Below are positions 11,452 through 23,421 of a stretch of DNA of 64,000 bases, piece after piece. The position numbers were made by a program, and so were the translations under genes. The DNA is taken from positions 7,378,001-7,442,000 of the forward strand of contig OY744463.1 of NCBI GenBank assembly GCA_963556145.1, read 5' to 3'. The notes beneath the pieces are model-generated. The model had not been told where the DNA came from. It searched no databases and worked only from the letters and a program-made list of their open reading frames with translations. Source of the DNA: Hygrocybe punicea (lineage: Eukaryota; Basidiomycota; Agaricomycetes; Agaricales; Hygrophoraceae). The stretch's first letter is position 1. Every line of letters starts with the position of its first letter.

Positions 11452-11706
11452 TTACTTTGTGACAGAATTTCATACCTGTCTGTAAATCGATTGGTGTGAA
11501 TAGGAGACTAGAACAGACGGTGAACTTGCGTTGAAATTATAAAGCTGCAACTTCTAATGTTGGAAATTGGCTTTGGGAACATCTATAATCGCGCCTACCC
11601 AGTGATATACAACTTCGCACGCGACGACTGGATCGCGCGTAGTTCTGTGATTCATCGAGGCCTCCGACACTGCGTCGCCGAGACCGACAATAGAAGCCAA
11701 ATCTAA

Positions 11707-12290
11707 TTATTCACTAAGTTGTAGGGGAATAAGACCAGGGATATCCGGAAACTGACCGCCATGGAACACTATCATGGAATTGAGAGGCGATGTACAGAGA
11801 CCAACGACCTGCACCAAGTACGGATGTCTTGGAAAAGAATCAAAAGTTCTTATTGATGTGTAAGAGGAGGAAAACTGAACACGCACTTGATGGAATACGA
11901 ACGTGCGTCTTGGAGCATTTGTTTCTTTGCCTGACGAATGGATGCCTGACGAATAAAGAGAATTACAGCAGCGGCAAGATGTGGTACAGTCCATGCCTAC
12001 CCTGTTGGACGATACGCTATCATATCTCCTTGCTCTAACCCTTCCACCTCTAAAATCGCCAAGAAGTTCTGTAGGGAATACTAGGGGCTTCATGCAGCAA
12101 TCAGGGCCACGAGCCTCCTCGAGGACTCTTATTTCTTCATCGAATCGGATATGTTCTTCGATGCGAGGAAACTAAATAGAAGGATTAGTACTGCACCGGA
12201 GTGAGATCGAGACTTCCCAGCGCACCTCTTTCTCTATCTCCTCATCCGAGAAGCAGTTTTTGGTCCAGACTTTGAGACTTGAAAATGATT
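11707..12290 (-). CDS. Partial hypothetical protein with at least two exons
   Basis: Not recognised. Seen: a long open frame from about 12171 to a stop at 11707, preceded by an acceptor (CTATTTAG) with a branch-like ACTAAT 12 bases before it. An upstream exon ending SDEEIEKE (to about 12225) joins through a 56-bp intron whose donor is GTGCGC. The joined protein reads FPRIEEHIRFDEEIRVLEEA and later PLVFPTELLGDF, then a Ser/Arg-rich part. No start is certain, and upstream sequence to 12780 gives no further exon I can defend. It could be a fragment of a larger host gene. Confidence 0.35.
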
Positions 12291-12795
12291 TTCGCTAATT
12301 GTCAAAGGGAGTAAGTAGCAATGAGTATACTACGAGACGACGGCTGTAAAATGGCGGCTATACAATCCTGCTTTGAGACGGAGTCTACCTAGATTTGGAT
12401 ATCAAATCGAAACTTATGGCCGGAATATTGCTTACAGGAACTACAGTATAATTGTTAATGATGGTGTTGATGTTGTTGCTTCCACCGACTATGCTCCCGA
12501 AGCTAGAAGCAACATGAATGGGTACGACGTCAAGCATGAGTGATAGAACAGAGAAGTGTTTACCACGTGTCGAGCCCTAGTATCTTAGAACGGAACTATC
12601 ATGATGTTGGCCACTTTGAAACGTGTCCTTCAGCCTCAGTGCGACTGGAAAGTTTTGCTGTCGCTATGCAGACTCTTGGGTTAACTACAGTCGATGCAAC
12701 TGCTTGTGGAAAATAACCCCGTGACTGAACGTCCCCGCTCAGGTTCAGTTATCGCCTGTGAGCACCTGTTTGCATTTTAATTTTGTTCCGTGGAA

Positions 12796-12990
12796 TCACT
12801 CATACACGTCGGTTCTTGGTGGCATCGTCGGATCGTCCTCAAATGCAACTGTAATGGGTTGAACATTGAACGTTGGAAGCACTGCAACTTGTGTTGAGGG
12901 ACTCGGAAATTCCAGGTTGTAACATTTGGTCTCGCGCTCAGTGACGATAATACCAGACCCTCTCCGCCACCCCGCGTACTCGGGCATAAC
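12796..12990 (-). CDS. Small unidentified ORF, possibly a terminal exon
   Basis: A minus-strand frame of about 63 codons begins near MPEYAGWRRGSG and ends with PTMPPRTDVYE. Codon use looks better than in the overlapping frame. It is preceded by GTAAGCGCAAG, so it could be the last exon of an unrecognised gene. Nothing identifies a function. The stretches 12300-12780 and 13020-13370 hold nothing else I can support. Confidence 0.2.
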   Translation of the reverse strand, partial: VMPEYAGWRRGSGIIVTERETKCYNLEFPSPSTQVAVLPTFNVQPITVAFEDDPTMPPRTDVYE

Positions 12991-13380
12991 TTGCGCTTAC
13001 AGCAACTCGTCATCAGGCTTAGGCGGCCAATAATATCGACTCAAATCTCCAGTCACTCTCCACGCCGAAGTGGCCCTGGCACTGGCAATAATATCTGTGC
13101 CCTAACACCACTTTACTGCGCATCGTGAGGTCTCCGCGGCGTGCGCACTCCACGTAAACGCGGCCAAGGCTTGGTTTATCGCACAGCAATATGACTCGGA
13201 AGGACGAAGTAGTTTAATTGGTCTCCATATTTTTTTCCGGTTGTGGACGGTGTGAGAGACAGCCTAAACCTCAATGGCCATCGGCTCAGACTCCACAATT
13301 GATACGTGGGCGCGCCGGACATCCGAATCCCCAGCGGGTCGGTAACCTCCATGTCCATCGGCAATGCTGGTGCTGGAGGC

Positions 13381-13387
13381 TATAAAG
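13381..13387 (+). promoter_or_regulatory. TATA box of the FAD-linked oxidoreductase gene
   Basis: TATAAAG lies 92 bp upstream of the ATG at 13473, in a GC-balanced context with no competing AT-rich site nearby. The position suits a fungal core promoter with a 5' UTR of about 60 bp. Confidence 0.5.
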
Positions 13388-13472
13388 AGGCTCGATAGCT
13401 CCCCACGACGATGACGCTTCTTCAAGCTTGAAGGCTCATCCTACATTTTGCTGTCTGTTTCCCGCTCTCAGA

Positions 13473-15160
13473 ATGCTCTTGATCATATTCGTTGTGGTCA
13501 TTGCGCTTGCTTCTCTCGTCACTGCTGCCACGAAGTGTAAATGTCTTCCTGGAGATTCGTGTTTCCCTAACGATGCCATATGGAGGACCTTCGCCCGGAG
13601 TCTCAGTCAGCCTCTGATCACTAACCAGAGACCTCTAGCCTCCGTTTGCTACCAGTCCTCGTCGAACTTCAACACTGGTGCTTGTGCCACGGTGCAGCAG
13701 GAACAATTCGACCACCATGCGCTCGCCGCCGCTCCTAACGCTCTTCAATGGACCAATTGGGAAGAACTCATTGTGAACGCGACTGTCCAACAGTGCCCTT
13801 TCAATCCCCAGCCCAACGCGACCTGTTTCCAAGGATGTGTTCCCAAGCTACGCTGTCAATGTTAGTACGGTGGGCCGATATTCAAAACACCGTCAAATTC
13901 GCGAACCAAATATAATTTTACATCTCGTCGTCAAGAACGCCGGGTGAGTAGATTCAACAATATCCCCTTCTTTGGTTTCGGTTTGTTAAAATAACCCGGT
14001 TGCTCTTTTTCCAGTCATGAGAATTTGGGTCGAATGTTCGGTGTAGGCTCTGTAGAGCTCTTCGTGCATTACCTACAGGACTATGAATTTACGGATTCCT
14101 TCGTTCCAAAAGGCGCACCACGATCAACGGCACAGTTGGTGCAGGAGGAGGCTGGCAGTTAGTCGGCGGTCACGGTATCTTGTCCCCATTCTATGGCCTT
14201 GGTGGGTTGATGAACTATCTGTGTCGGTAACGTTTCTAACTCAAACTTTACAGGTGTCGACAACTCGCTGCAGTTCACTGTCATTCTTCCCAACGCATCT
14301 TTCGTCACTGCAAATCGTTTCCAAAACACTGACCTATTCTGGGCGTTGCGTGGTGGAGGGGGTCCTAACTTTGGTGTTTGTCACATCTACGACTATTAGG
14401 ACGCACCCCAACCTTCCTTACACCGCCGCGTTCTATACCGCCACTGCCAACTCATCCGACTCCTACCAAGCACTCTTCGAGATGTTCAACAAACACCATA
14501 ACGCGATTTCCGAAGGCCGGCTTTTGGCCATTCTTAAACAACACGCTCTACCTCACTCTCATCGCACAAGGCACCCCACCGATGATACCCATCGTCCAAC
14601 TCAACTCTTCAACAGTTCTATGTGGACTCTGCCCAAGTTCCAGGTGTTAACGTGAGCCTTGCTATATCAGTGCCGTATCCGAGCTTCAATGCGTGGTACG
14701 TGGATAATTTCATCGAGAGCTGGAAAGGCTTTGGATTCAACTACACCGTCGGTGATGCCGGCGGCATTCGCATTGCTGTCTCCTCGTGGCTCCTCCCTCG
14801 CGCGCTTTTCGACACTCATCCCACTGAGCTCGCCAAGGTGTGGGTTAATATCCCTATCGGACGTCCGTTTTGTAAGTGTTCCTGTCGTCTCAATCTTGAA
14901 GAGAATCTGCCTTTTTCGCTCAATATCTCGTCTATCTCAAGCATGGTTGGAGGTGGTGTAGTGGCAAGCATTTGATCCAGACTCGGCAGCGTTAACCCCA
15001 GCATGGCGCACCACCATCAGCGACATGACCCTCGCCAATGCCTGGACGGCGACATCTACTGCTGTTGAGATTCAGGCAGTAAGGCAGAGCGTTTTTGATC
15101 AGGTCCAACCTCTGCGTGAGCTCGCCCCGATCCCTGCTGGGGGACAACACATCAATGAGG
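13473..15160 (+). pseudogene. Secreted FAD-linked oxidoreductase (berberine-bridge/oligosaccharide-oxidase type), decayed
   Basis: Seen: a signal peptide MLLIIFVVVIALASLVTAA is followed by CKCLPGDSCFPND, the usual mature start of fungal secreted FAD-binding_4 proteins. Further on: VVKNAG, then an intron at about 13943-14013 and GHENLGR; LVGGHGILSPFYGLG; DLFWALRGGGGPNFG (FAD-domain end); and AWRTTISDMTLANAW from the BBE-side C-terminus (about 15008). Known: VAO-fold enzymes oxidise alcohols or sugars using covalently bound FAD. Broken by many single-base insertions, mostly in homopolymers (near 13844, 13874, 13908, 13914, 14371, 14514, 14613, 14971). An internal deletion removes about 60 residues between KGAPRS and GAGGGWQ, and the last exon after PAGGQHINE is missing. 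The substrate cannot be inferred. Dense homopolymer errors could also be assembly noise, but the deletion and truncation argue for a true pseudogene. Confidence 0.75.
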
Positions 15161-15448
15161 TATTGTTCTGTCTTGCTACCATTTTTTTTTTTTTTTGCAG
15201 CTCCATTTGCTATAATATTCAACACCAATGTAATTTAAAAAGTCTCTATACTTGATCCAATTCAGGAAGATGAAGTGCCTGAATGAGCCCTATCATATAC
15301 ATGATGTGGATTGTATGCCCTGATGTGTGGGTGACTTTTGAGGTACGCTTGTTTTCTTCTCTCCACAACCTCCATTCCCGGGTACCAAAGGATATTTTCA
15401 TAGTCATCCGCAGTTGGTTGCATGGAAGAATCAACTAGAGAATATCAT

Positions 15449-18400
15449 TTAGCCTAGCACATATTCACATCCATTCCCTTTATATGCACCAAGGAAAGGA
15501 AGATGGCGAGCTGCTGTCATTAGATCATCCTTGATTTCACGCTCATCAGCTTTCAGTGAAGACTGGTCATCACCTGGAGCCATTTTGTGAAGCACGTCAT
15601 AGAGCAGGACCCCCGATTATCTCTACCAAGGCCAGATCACAAAAACTCGAATTTTGATTTTCATGTCCGGATAAAAAATGGCCAATTTTTATGGCAACAG
15701 GGACTGGTCAGCCCTAAAAATGGAATGAGATAAGCGTGCCGTTCAAACTTCCGACGCGGCATTGCATTAGGACCCAGGACACTACTCCTCTATCAATTAG
15801 TTTAGATATTCCTATGCCTCTTGGCGACAGTGGGCTTGCCCAGTATCTTTTTCACTTTTTCATACTATATATATTCATCAATAATAGACTACGATACATG
15901 ATAAACTGAGTGGAAAGGATTAAATGGGTGGGGTACTGTTGAAACCACTAAGAAAGGTGAGGTGGCATGGTAATAGGATCTAGCGAGACATCCCTGAGGG
16001 TAGCAGGATGTATCTGAGGGGCAGGGGTAGCGGAACACACCCAGGAGTAGCGGGATGTGCCCAAGGGGCAGCAGGGTAGCGGGACAGACCTGAGGGGCCG
16101 TGGGGGTAGCGGGACATGCCCAGGGGGCAGCAGAGGGTAGCGGGAGGGTGATGGGACGTACCTGCAGAGTGGCAAGGTGAAGGTGAGAGGGGCCCGCAGG
16201 TCGGGGCACTCTGAGGGGTCGGGGACTGGTAGGAGGGTACTTACTCAGGTGATTTTGCCCGGTTCCATTGTCAGAGACAACAGCCTCGCCCGCGATATCC
16301 TTACCCCCATCTGAGGTGGCAGTCCCCGTCATCATCGTCATTGCTGCTGCCATCGGCTTCTTACTTCATCTCGCCCTCATTGTCACAGTCATTGTCGTTG
16401 CTGCCGTTGGTTTCTGGCCTCAGATTCCTTGCCCCCATCCGAGGTGGCCCATCGTCATCGTCGTTGCTGCTGCCGTCCATTTCTGACTTCGTTGTCGTTG
16501 CTGCCATCGGTTTCTGGCCTCGTCCTTGGCATCCTTACCCCCATCCGAGGTGGCCTATGGCAGTTCACTCTGCATTGGAGTCGGTTATGGAACAGGCATG
16601 AGTTTTTCCATCTGGTATCACTAATATGTGCACTCACCACCTCACCACAAACATCACCGTCTGCTATCTGGGTTGTGGTTTCAAAAAAGTGTGGTGTGGT
16701 GTGCTAGTTTTCTGCTTAGAGTGACCGTCATGACAATAGCAATTAAGTCCAATTTACTAGCTAAGTCACTTTGTAATGACAATGATGTTTGTACATTATT
16801 TGGACGGACTGCTTGGACAGTGCGCCCAAACAAACAAACGGATTAGGAAAGGGTGACAGATTTTATATGGACGATTTTAAATAATGTTAGATGACACGAC
16901 AAAGGAATGACTACGGCAATTATTGAGAAAAATGAGTCCAAATGTGTGAGTGTCGTACAGGGCACATTATGAAATAAACCAGGGTATAGTGTAATGAAAG
17001 GAGGTCCAAAATGATGATTCTGGAGTGCGGTAAATGGCCGCAATTCTGTCTGGATGCTGTCAAAACCAGTTTGAGTTCTTTTCCGAAACAGCAAGGGTAT
17101 GAACTCACACATCCCGCTACTCCTGGGTGTGTTCCGCTACCCCTGCCCCTCAGATACATCCTGCTACCCTCAGGGATATCTCGCTAGATCCTATTACCAT
17201 GCCACCTCACCTTTCTTAGTGGTTTCAACTGTACCCCACCCATTTAATCCTTTCCACTCAGTTTATCATGTATCGTAGTCTATTATTGATGAATATATAT
17301 AGTATGAAAAAGTGAAAAAGATACTGGGCAAGCCCACTGTCGCCAAGAGGCATAGGAATATCTAAACTAATTGATAGAGGAGTAGTGTCCTGGGTCCTAA
17401 TGCAATGCCGCATCGGAAGTTTGAACGGCACGCTTATCTCATTCCATTTTTAGGGCTGACCAGTCCCTGTTGCCATAAATTTTGGCTGATTTTGTCCGGA
17501 CTTTGATCTGGCCTGCCAATTTCAGTAAATTTTGTCCGGATTAGCGATCTAGCCTACTAGGAAGGCGGAATTTCATACTTCTTGGATCCTTGGTGTAGAT
17601 CCATGAACATCTTAGTGTTCTCCACCGAAAGCTCAATGTTACCTTTAGATAAAGATTTCACACCAGATTGGAGATTCAGTAGACAGAGGATTGAGATTGA
17701 GGGTAACAAAGCATAATGCTTCGTTTGCATGCGAGCTGTGACCTCCGGGATGGCTCGAAATTAATTATTAATCAATTAAAATTTCTTGCAATGTCCCCTT
17801 GTCCGGATTTCTAACTGGCCTCAGGTAGCTGGGGGTCTCCCTGTCCAGACTTTGGAACTGGCATTTTTGCCACCTGGAGCGGTTTTGTCCGGACTTTACC
17901 CTGGCATTTTGTGCTAAAACCTCAAAATTTGTCCGGATTTTGATCTGGCCTTAGTAGAGATAATCGGGGGTCCTCATAGAGCCAAGAGTTAGATTGCAAT
18001 GCCAACGCATCAGGGTTCCTTTGGTGCCTAGTGGCTGAACCAGAGGGTTTATAGTTTCTGCTGTTGTCCCCATCGTCGCTGTCATTGCTGTCATCTCCCT
18101 CTACATTGTCTTCATCACCGCCGTCGCCATCATTTCCCTCTACATTGTCATTACCATCGGCTTGGTCTCCGTCGCCGTCCTCGTGACGCGTTTTGCTCGG
18201 ACCTTCGTTGCCACCCGTACCTGGCTTTGACACCTTTCCCCCTGGCCCAAGAATCTTGAACTTCTTCGGGTTCAACTTGGACTCTTTGACAATCTTCAGT
18301 AAAGCCCATGCAAAACGAGCATAAAGTGCCTCATGAGATAGAGTGTGATTGTGATCGACTAAACGATTATGAAACTTGTTGGCGTATTCTTCACAGTTCT

Positions 18401-19334
18401 GAATGAAATGAACTACGAGTTTGCCACTTTTCGGGACAATCACAAAACCGGCTTGATCAAATAGTGGCATGTGCAAGTCATATCGAAGAGAAAACAGGTT
18501 TCGCGGAGATTGGTCATATGGCCGGGTACGACCAAGGTAGAATTCCATATTGTTGCTTTCAAGCTAGAAGCTCCTCGATTAGGCTACAATGTGCTGGGAA
18601 CTGTAGAACCTACGCACCCAATCGATTTCCTCTTTGTTCACAATGTGGGCAGTTGAAATGCCATTCCTATATCCTGAGACGAGACAAGCGGTGTCCCTGG
18701 ACTTTATTTTCTCGCTCACTACTGTCCAATTAGAGGGCCACATCGGGATTGGTTTCATGGGCACCGAAGCCCAGGAAGGGGGGAGTTTTTTGTGTGGAAA
18801 GCTCCAATTTCGGAAATCATCGCAAATAGGATATAGTTCCCCAGTTTCGGTGTTGCCATCGAGATGGTAGTAATACGTATCTGGGAGGAGGACTGAATCC
18901 AAGGGCACACAAACACGGTCGACATTGGGAGTGCGGGATTTGGAAAGGTACCCAGGGCGATTACAGGCTAGAATTGTGCATGAAGTGATAACCATTTCAT
19001 GATGGACACCGAACCAAAGTTGTGCAGGTGCCAGTGGTTGGTCATACGCAGGAAGGTCAAGGAAGTGCAAGTCGTTGGCAGGATGACGCAATACAACATA
19101 GTCTGGATCCAAAGGTGGGCCATCCAAATGATGGACAATTGTTCCTCGTGGGCGAGTTACGCAGCCTATGGTGGAAGGGAGACCAGATGCACCGACCGTC
19201 GATGCTTCTTTCTGCTTTTGCTTTCCCTTGTTGGAGGAATGGACAGGAACCAATTCGTCAGTTTTCCGCTTTTTCTTTGGTGGAGTTCTCATTGAATCAG
19301 AGGTAGGCTCCCAGTTACCAGCATGGTGAGACAT
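15449..19334 (-). pseudogene. HNH_2-type nuclease-domain protein, interrupted by a transposon
   Basis: Seen: exon 1 (18618-19334) starts MSHHAGNWEP and carries a PPKKKRKTDE nuclear-localisation-like motif near its N-terminus. It ends in SGYRNGISTAHIVNKEEIDW. A 54-bp GT-AG intron (18564-18617) leads to exon 2 with SPRNLFSLRYDLHMPLFDQA, giving the H, N and H of an HNH_2 motif. The C-terminal part is Gly/Lys-rich, then strongly acidic (DGDGGDEDN). The frame is cut after SNSWLY by the element 15606-17974. On the other side it resumes as DVLHKMAPGDDQ and ends with VLG at the TAA 15449-15451. Removing the element and one 8-bp copy gives an uninterrupted protein of about 484 residues. Such proteins are common in Agaricomycetes, with no established role. 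The insertion must abolish or truncate the product. Confidence 0.8.
15606..17974. mobile_element. Non-autonomous DNA transposon with long internal inverted arms, 8-bp target duplication
   Basis: Seen: direct repeats CATAGAGC at 15598-15605 and 17975-17982. Terminal inverted repeats are about 34 bp with one mismatch, starting AGGACCCCCGATTATCTCTA. Further in, GTCCGGA words repeat near both ends. A second, longer inverted repeat (15672-16059 against 17108-17490) gives the element a foldback shape. The centre holds tandem GTAGCGGGA-type units (15990-16140) and a repeat with GGCCTCG/CCCCCATCCGAGGTGGC (16300-16560). No transposase is encoded. An 8-bp duplication fits hAT or the Kyakuja-Dileera-Zisupton group; I cannot decide between them. 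Confidence 0.85.
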
Positions 19335-19433
19335 TGGGCGTCGATTATCATGATCAAACAACGGTCACGCAAATAGACTACACGACAAATTTCCCAACCT
19401 TTCCATCTTGATGTCTCTGATAGTAATACGACA

Positions 19434-21027
19434 ATGGGGCCACAGGTACGTACATGGCTTCTACCATACCTCATGCTATGGACCCAATTCGCCCTCTCCA
19501 TCGTGATGACCCTTTTTGGAACTACCAGCAAAGCACCGAGGCCTTTGAAGCTGAACATCGTCTTTTATGGCATTACCGTCGCTTCTTCATGCCTCGCAGC
19601 CGCCGGCATCGCCCTCCACTGGCAGCTCACGTTCGTCGAGCAATACCTGTTCCTCCAGGCCCTGCTCGTCTGCGCCTCTTATCGACTCATGACCGTCGTC
19701 ATTCACAAAATCCGAGCAACGTACAAAAGCTCTCCATAATCGAGTTGGAACGGTCGTCGATAGTTCTTTTCCTGTCGTGTCCCAAAATGGCTCTAGGAAG
19801 GCAGAGTCACCAACGTCGTCCTTCGGATATGAGCAATACGAACAGGTCGCAGAACACGTACTCGCTGCTATCCGTGGCGAACATGGCAAAGCTTGCATGG
19901 TCTGAAGACAGCGAGGCTATAGGTGCCGGACGCCCTGGCCTGCGCCAGCTGATTAGCGACTCTCGGCATCAACGAACGAGCCATGATTCGAGAAAGGACG
20001 TACTGATAAATGCGCTTCTGGTTTTCTCAGAATTCCGGCCCTACCCAACGATTAAAATTTTTTCAGAAACTGGAAACAAGCATCACAACGTACATTTTTT
20101 CAATGTTTTCGCCGTCAGGATTGAATGCCTTTCTGTTCAAGATTACTGCACAGGCGTTAGTTAGCATAGGTGACCTGAAGCAGACGCAAGCAAGATTTCT
20201 CACCGAGGGATGTCGTTCTCCTGTTTCTCATCAGTCGACTCGCCTACGAAATCCATTGCGCGAGAGCTCGCCAATGTTGGACCCGTGAGCGGTCTCGACG
20301 TCATCTCGATCACGGTCCTTGGTCGGGTAGTCTCATGACAAACTGAAGGACTCTAACGGTTCCCTAGTTTCGCTAGGCCGCATCGTCGAGCTCGTGCCCG
20401 TGCTCGTGCTCGTGCCAGCCACGAGAATGAGTACGTCTCTCTATTCCGTCCGTGTGTATCGGCTCAGGAACTCACTCAATTTTGCAGGCCTACTGAGAAT
20501 CCCGAGACAAACGGTTCCATCGACTGCTCGAATGTCGAAGCAAAATACAAAGATGACACTTTCGATACAGAATCCCCCTGACCAAGCGAGCATGTACGTC
20601 TTTCCTCCCTCCTCTCTCTCTCTCTATCATTTTATCGAACGAATCTGATACGGAGGCGAGCACATAGGCTCCCCGGTCTTGGAGAAACACGACCCAACTT
20701 GGGCATGTCAAAGGACAAGTCGGGACTACGTAGCCAGGTTCGACGTCCTGAAGCACGAAGTTGACCAGGCTTCGCCTTACGATCGTGTCGAGGCATGTCG
20801 AGGAGTCGGACCGCCGTCTCCGTGAAAGAGTGGTTAGCAAAGCGAACGCCCACGCCCATGCCCATTGTTATTACCAACCAACGTTGGAGGTGAATCCGGG
20901 GCGAGTCGCAGAGAAAGAGTCCCTCGCCGTCCTGCCCGTCCTGCCTGAGTCTTCCTCCGAGTGCGAGGATGGACTCGAGGGAAACGACGCGACCGAGGAG
21001 GGATGTACCCGGCGATTTGTTCACTAA
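19434..21027 (+). pseudogene. Ser/Pro-rich hypothetical gene, multi-exon, decayed
   Basis: Not recognised. Seen: MDPIRPLHRDDPFWNYQQ begins near 19478. A neighbouring frame then continues as a Ser/Pro-rich tract (SSRSSSNTCSSRPCSSAPL) and FGYEQYEQVAEHVLAAIRGE up to a stop near 19903. A later exon at 20370-20435 (ARARARASHENE) joins across an intron starting GTACGT and ending TTTTGCAG to PTENPETNGSIDCSNVEA (20490-20570). Two further frames (RFDVLKHEVDQASPYDRVEA, and RVAEKESLAVLPVLPE with an acidic tail to 21027) look coding. The pieces need at least three frame changes, and TGA interrupts the Ser/Pro tract. It is probably a dying host gene; no domain identifies it. Confidence 0.35.
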
Positions 21028-21277
21028 GCTCGAGTAGAAACTTCCTCCCGTCGAGGAAAGAAAACTGTTTCCATTTTGATATTTCTCTCTTCCCCTCATT
21101 CTATATTATAACTTGTCGGGATCGACGTAAATTGTAAACACCACTTATGTACCCAACGGAGAATATCTTCTTGTTTGCATGCAACGGCCAGTAACAGCTG
21201 TGGCGAGAACGTAATAGAGTGAATGTCCATTTCAAAGACGTAGCAACGTTACATGTATTGGAGAGGGATGTGCGAGT

Positions 21278-21667
21278 CACACAGCAGACGGATGAGGATT
21301 TTTTGCCATCAAATAATATTGAGATATCCACTGAAATATTGAAATTATTTTTGTTGTTATCATAAGTCTGAAAATGTTGTAAAAAGTAAGGTTATCCAAA
21401 TGCAGTATTCACACCAAAGATAGTGCAGGAAAATATTACATTATTCGGTCTCCAGATATTCAGGCACGTGGCTTTGTGCCTGAATATCTGGAGACTGAAT
21501 AGTTTAAAATTCTGCCTGCACTATCTTCGGTGTGAATACCACTTTTAAATAACCTTATTGTTTACAACATTTTCAGACTTATGATAACAACAAAAATAAT
21601 TTTAATATTTCAGTGGATATCTCAATATTATTTGATGGCAAAAAATCTTCATCTGTCTCCTGTGTCA
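21278..21667. repeat. Palindromic foldback MITE, about 390 bp
   Basis: The two arms (21278-21467 and 21476-21667) are near-perfect inverted repeats across an 8-base loop (21468-21475). At the centre, CCAGATATTCAGGCAC pairs with its complement. Outer ends read ACACAGSAGACRGATGARGA. There is no coding capacity. The transcript would be a long hairpin. Confidence 0.85.
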
Positions 21668-21834
21668 GGGGTGGGGAGTAAATAGTAACAAACGAGACGA
21701 GAAAAACAATCATACAATGCGGGCGGACGAGGCTGCGAGTTTACGTGACGAGAGGCTTAAAAGGAACAGTGTTGTCATGACTCTAGTCCGACTGGGTCAT
21801 GAATCGGCTGTAAGGGTTTTCGCAAGCGCGACTT

Positions 21835-22374
21835 TGGAAATGGGATGACCAAATCAACTTTTTTTTTTTTTGTAACTTTCTTTTTTTTGAGACCGGCACC
21901 GGGCCAGCTGTATTACCATAACCGTTCATGTCATGTGACACCAAGAGAATTGCTGAAATCACATAGAAATTCAAGTTATAAATTCATTGAGGGAAATATG
22001 AGAAATGTGAAGCCTATGAAAATTGGAATGTGGCTAGGTGAAGGGCTGAATAAGTTTAAATTATTTTTTGGTGGTGTATTCAAGGATGACATGGATTTTT
22101 GGTGACTTGTGGCCTGAAATTGGCACCAAAAATATTTATTACACCACCAAAAAATAATTTAGCCCTTCACCTAGCCACATTCCAATTTTCATAGGCTTCG
22201 CATTTCTCATATTTCCCTCAATGAATTTATAACTTGAATTTCTATGTGATTTCAGCAATTCTCTTGGTGTCACATGACATGAATGGTTATGGTAATACAG
22301 CTGGCCCGGTGGTTGCCGGTCTCAAAAAAAAAAAGTTACAAAAAAAAAAATAAGTTGATTTGGTCATCCATTTC
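21835..22374. repeat. Foldback MITE of 540 bp nested in the left end of the hAT element
   Basis: Arms of about 245 bp (21835-22080 and 22130-22374) are inverted copies, ending AAATGGGATGACCAAATCAA and its mirror. Each contains a poly-T or poly-A block, and they are separated by a spacer of about 50 bp around 22090-22130. GAATCGGCTGTAA occurs on both sides (21799 and 22374), so the insertion may have duplicated or rearranged flanking hAT sequence. No clear target duplication could be fixed. Confidence 0.8.
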
Positions 22375-22853
22375 CGAATCGGCTGTAACTTTAGTACTAG
22401 TCAAGGGTCTGTGAGAAACTACCAAAAGAGGCAGACTCATGCACGGTCGCTAGCACACTTGCATGTAGCACACTTGCATGCGGTGTACTTCACTACGCAA
22501 TGTCAAGAAAATGGATGGGAAATTACAAACACGTACATAGAGATGTGTAGTACAAAAAAATCAGGCTAATGCACTGCTAGTACTCGCCATTGGGACATCT
22601 GTAGTACCCACCTCAGCATTCTCCTGACTGCTTGACTCGGAGCACAAGAGCTCATAAGCTTCCATTTCCTTATCCAAATTCTTGATACCTCCATGCCAGA
22701 AACAATCTATACCTGTCGAAGGTGGATTTCGATCACCTGGGAAGATGAAAAGCAATTTCAAGGGGAGGGCTGTCTTCATGACCACAGCAGTTCGTTGTGG
22801 TGGGGTGTTGTCAGGCAATGCAGCTTGAATGGCATGCAGTGGGAGCTGGATTG

Positions 22854-23421
22854 TGTTACGGATCGCTGTTCTTATAGCGGACTCCGGCAACAACAAACCA
22901 AACGAGAATGGTTTTTAAGATAAAAGCGAGTACAAACAATGATAAGGAAGAAAAGGGGAGGGAAGTCTGGGTGTCTGGTAGCGGTCGGCGGAAGAGTAGC
23001 TAGACTAAACTTAAGGGTACTGACTACAAATGTCCTTGATTATATACTAGTGAACGACTTCAGGGTCGGCTTCTTCGTCATGCGTGGCTGCGTGGAGGAC
23101 AAGCTCCGAGATGAATGGCGTCTTGCTTGGCTTCGTGGTCTACGCGTTTTGGGGTGCCAACGAGGTGGCCAATGGCTGTATTGTGGGTCTGGTGTCAGCA
23201 GACAACTGATCCGATGATTATGCTGTGCGGTATTGTTGAGTGCTTTTATAAGCGTGTATGATGTATCGGCGGTGATCGGCTGATGGGGGTAATCATGGGG
23301 ATTGGGATACCGTCGTTGATTGTCTTCGATGATGTTCCGGACCCAGGTTATGACATTGTCTTGGGATGCTGAGTCAGAGACGGGGTCGGAAGCGGGGGTT
23401 AAATCGGGGTAAAAAGTAACA
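22854..23421 (-). repeat. 3' LTR of the gypsy element
   Basis: 568 bp with terminal TGTTAC/GTAACA. It aligns to 29424-29991 without gaps. Because the element is on the minus strand, this is the downstream copy. The small ORF downstream of pol runs into it and ends at the TAA within its TATA-like word (23040-23046). Confidence 0.95.

Noticed and set aside
15889..16601. Overlapping ORFs with PSRYPLLP-like or VVAAVGF-like repeats
   Set aside because: They are translations of tandem repeats in the core of the 15.6-18.0 kb element.
21845..22105. An 86-codon ORF inside the foldback at 21.8-22.4 kb
   Set aside because: It spans the poly-T run and one arm of an inverted repeat. No conservation argument supports it.
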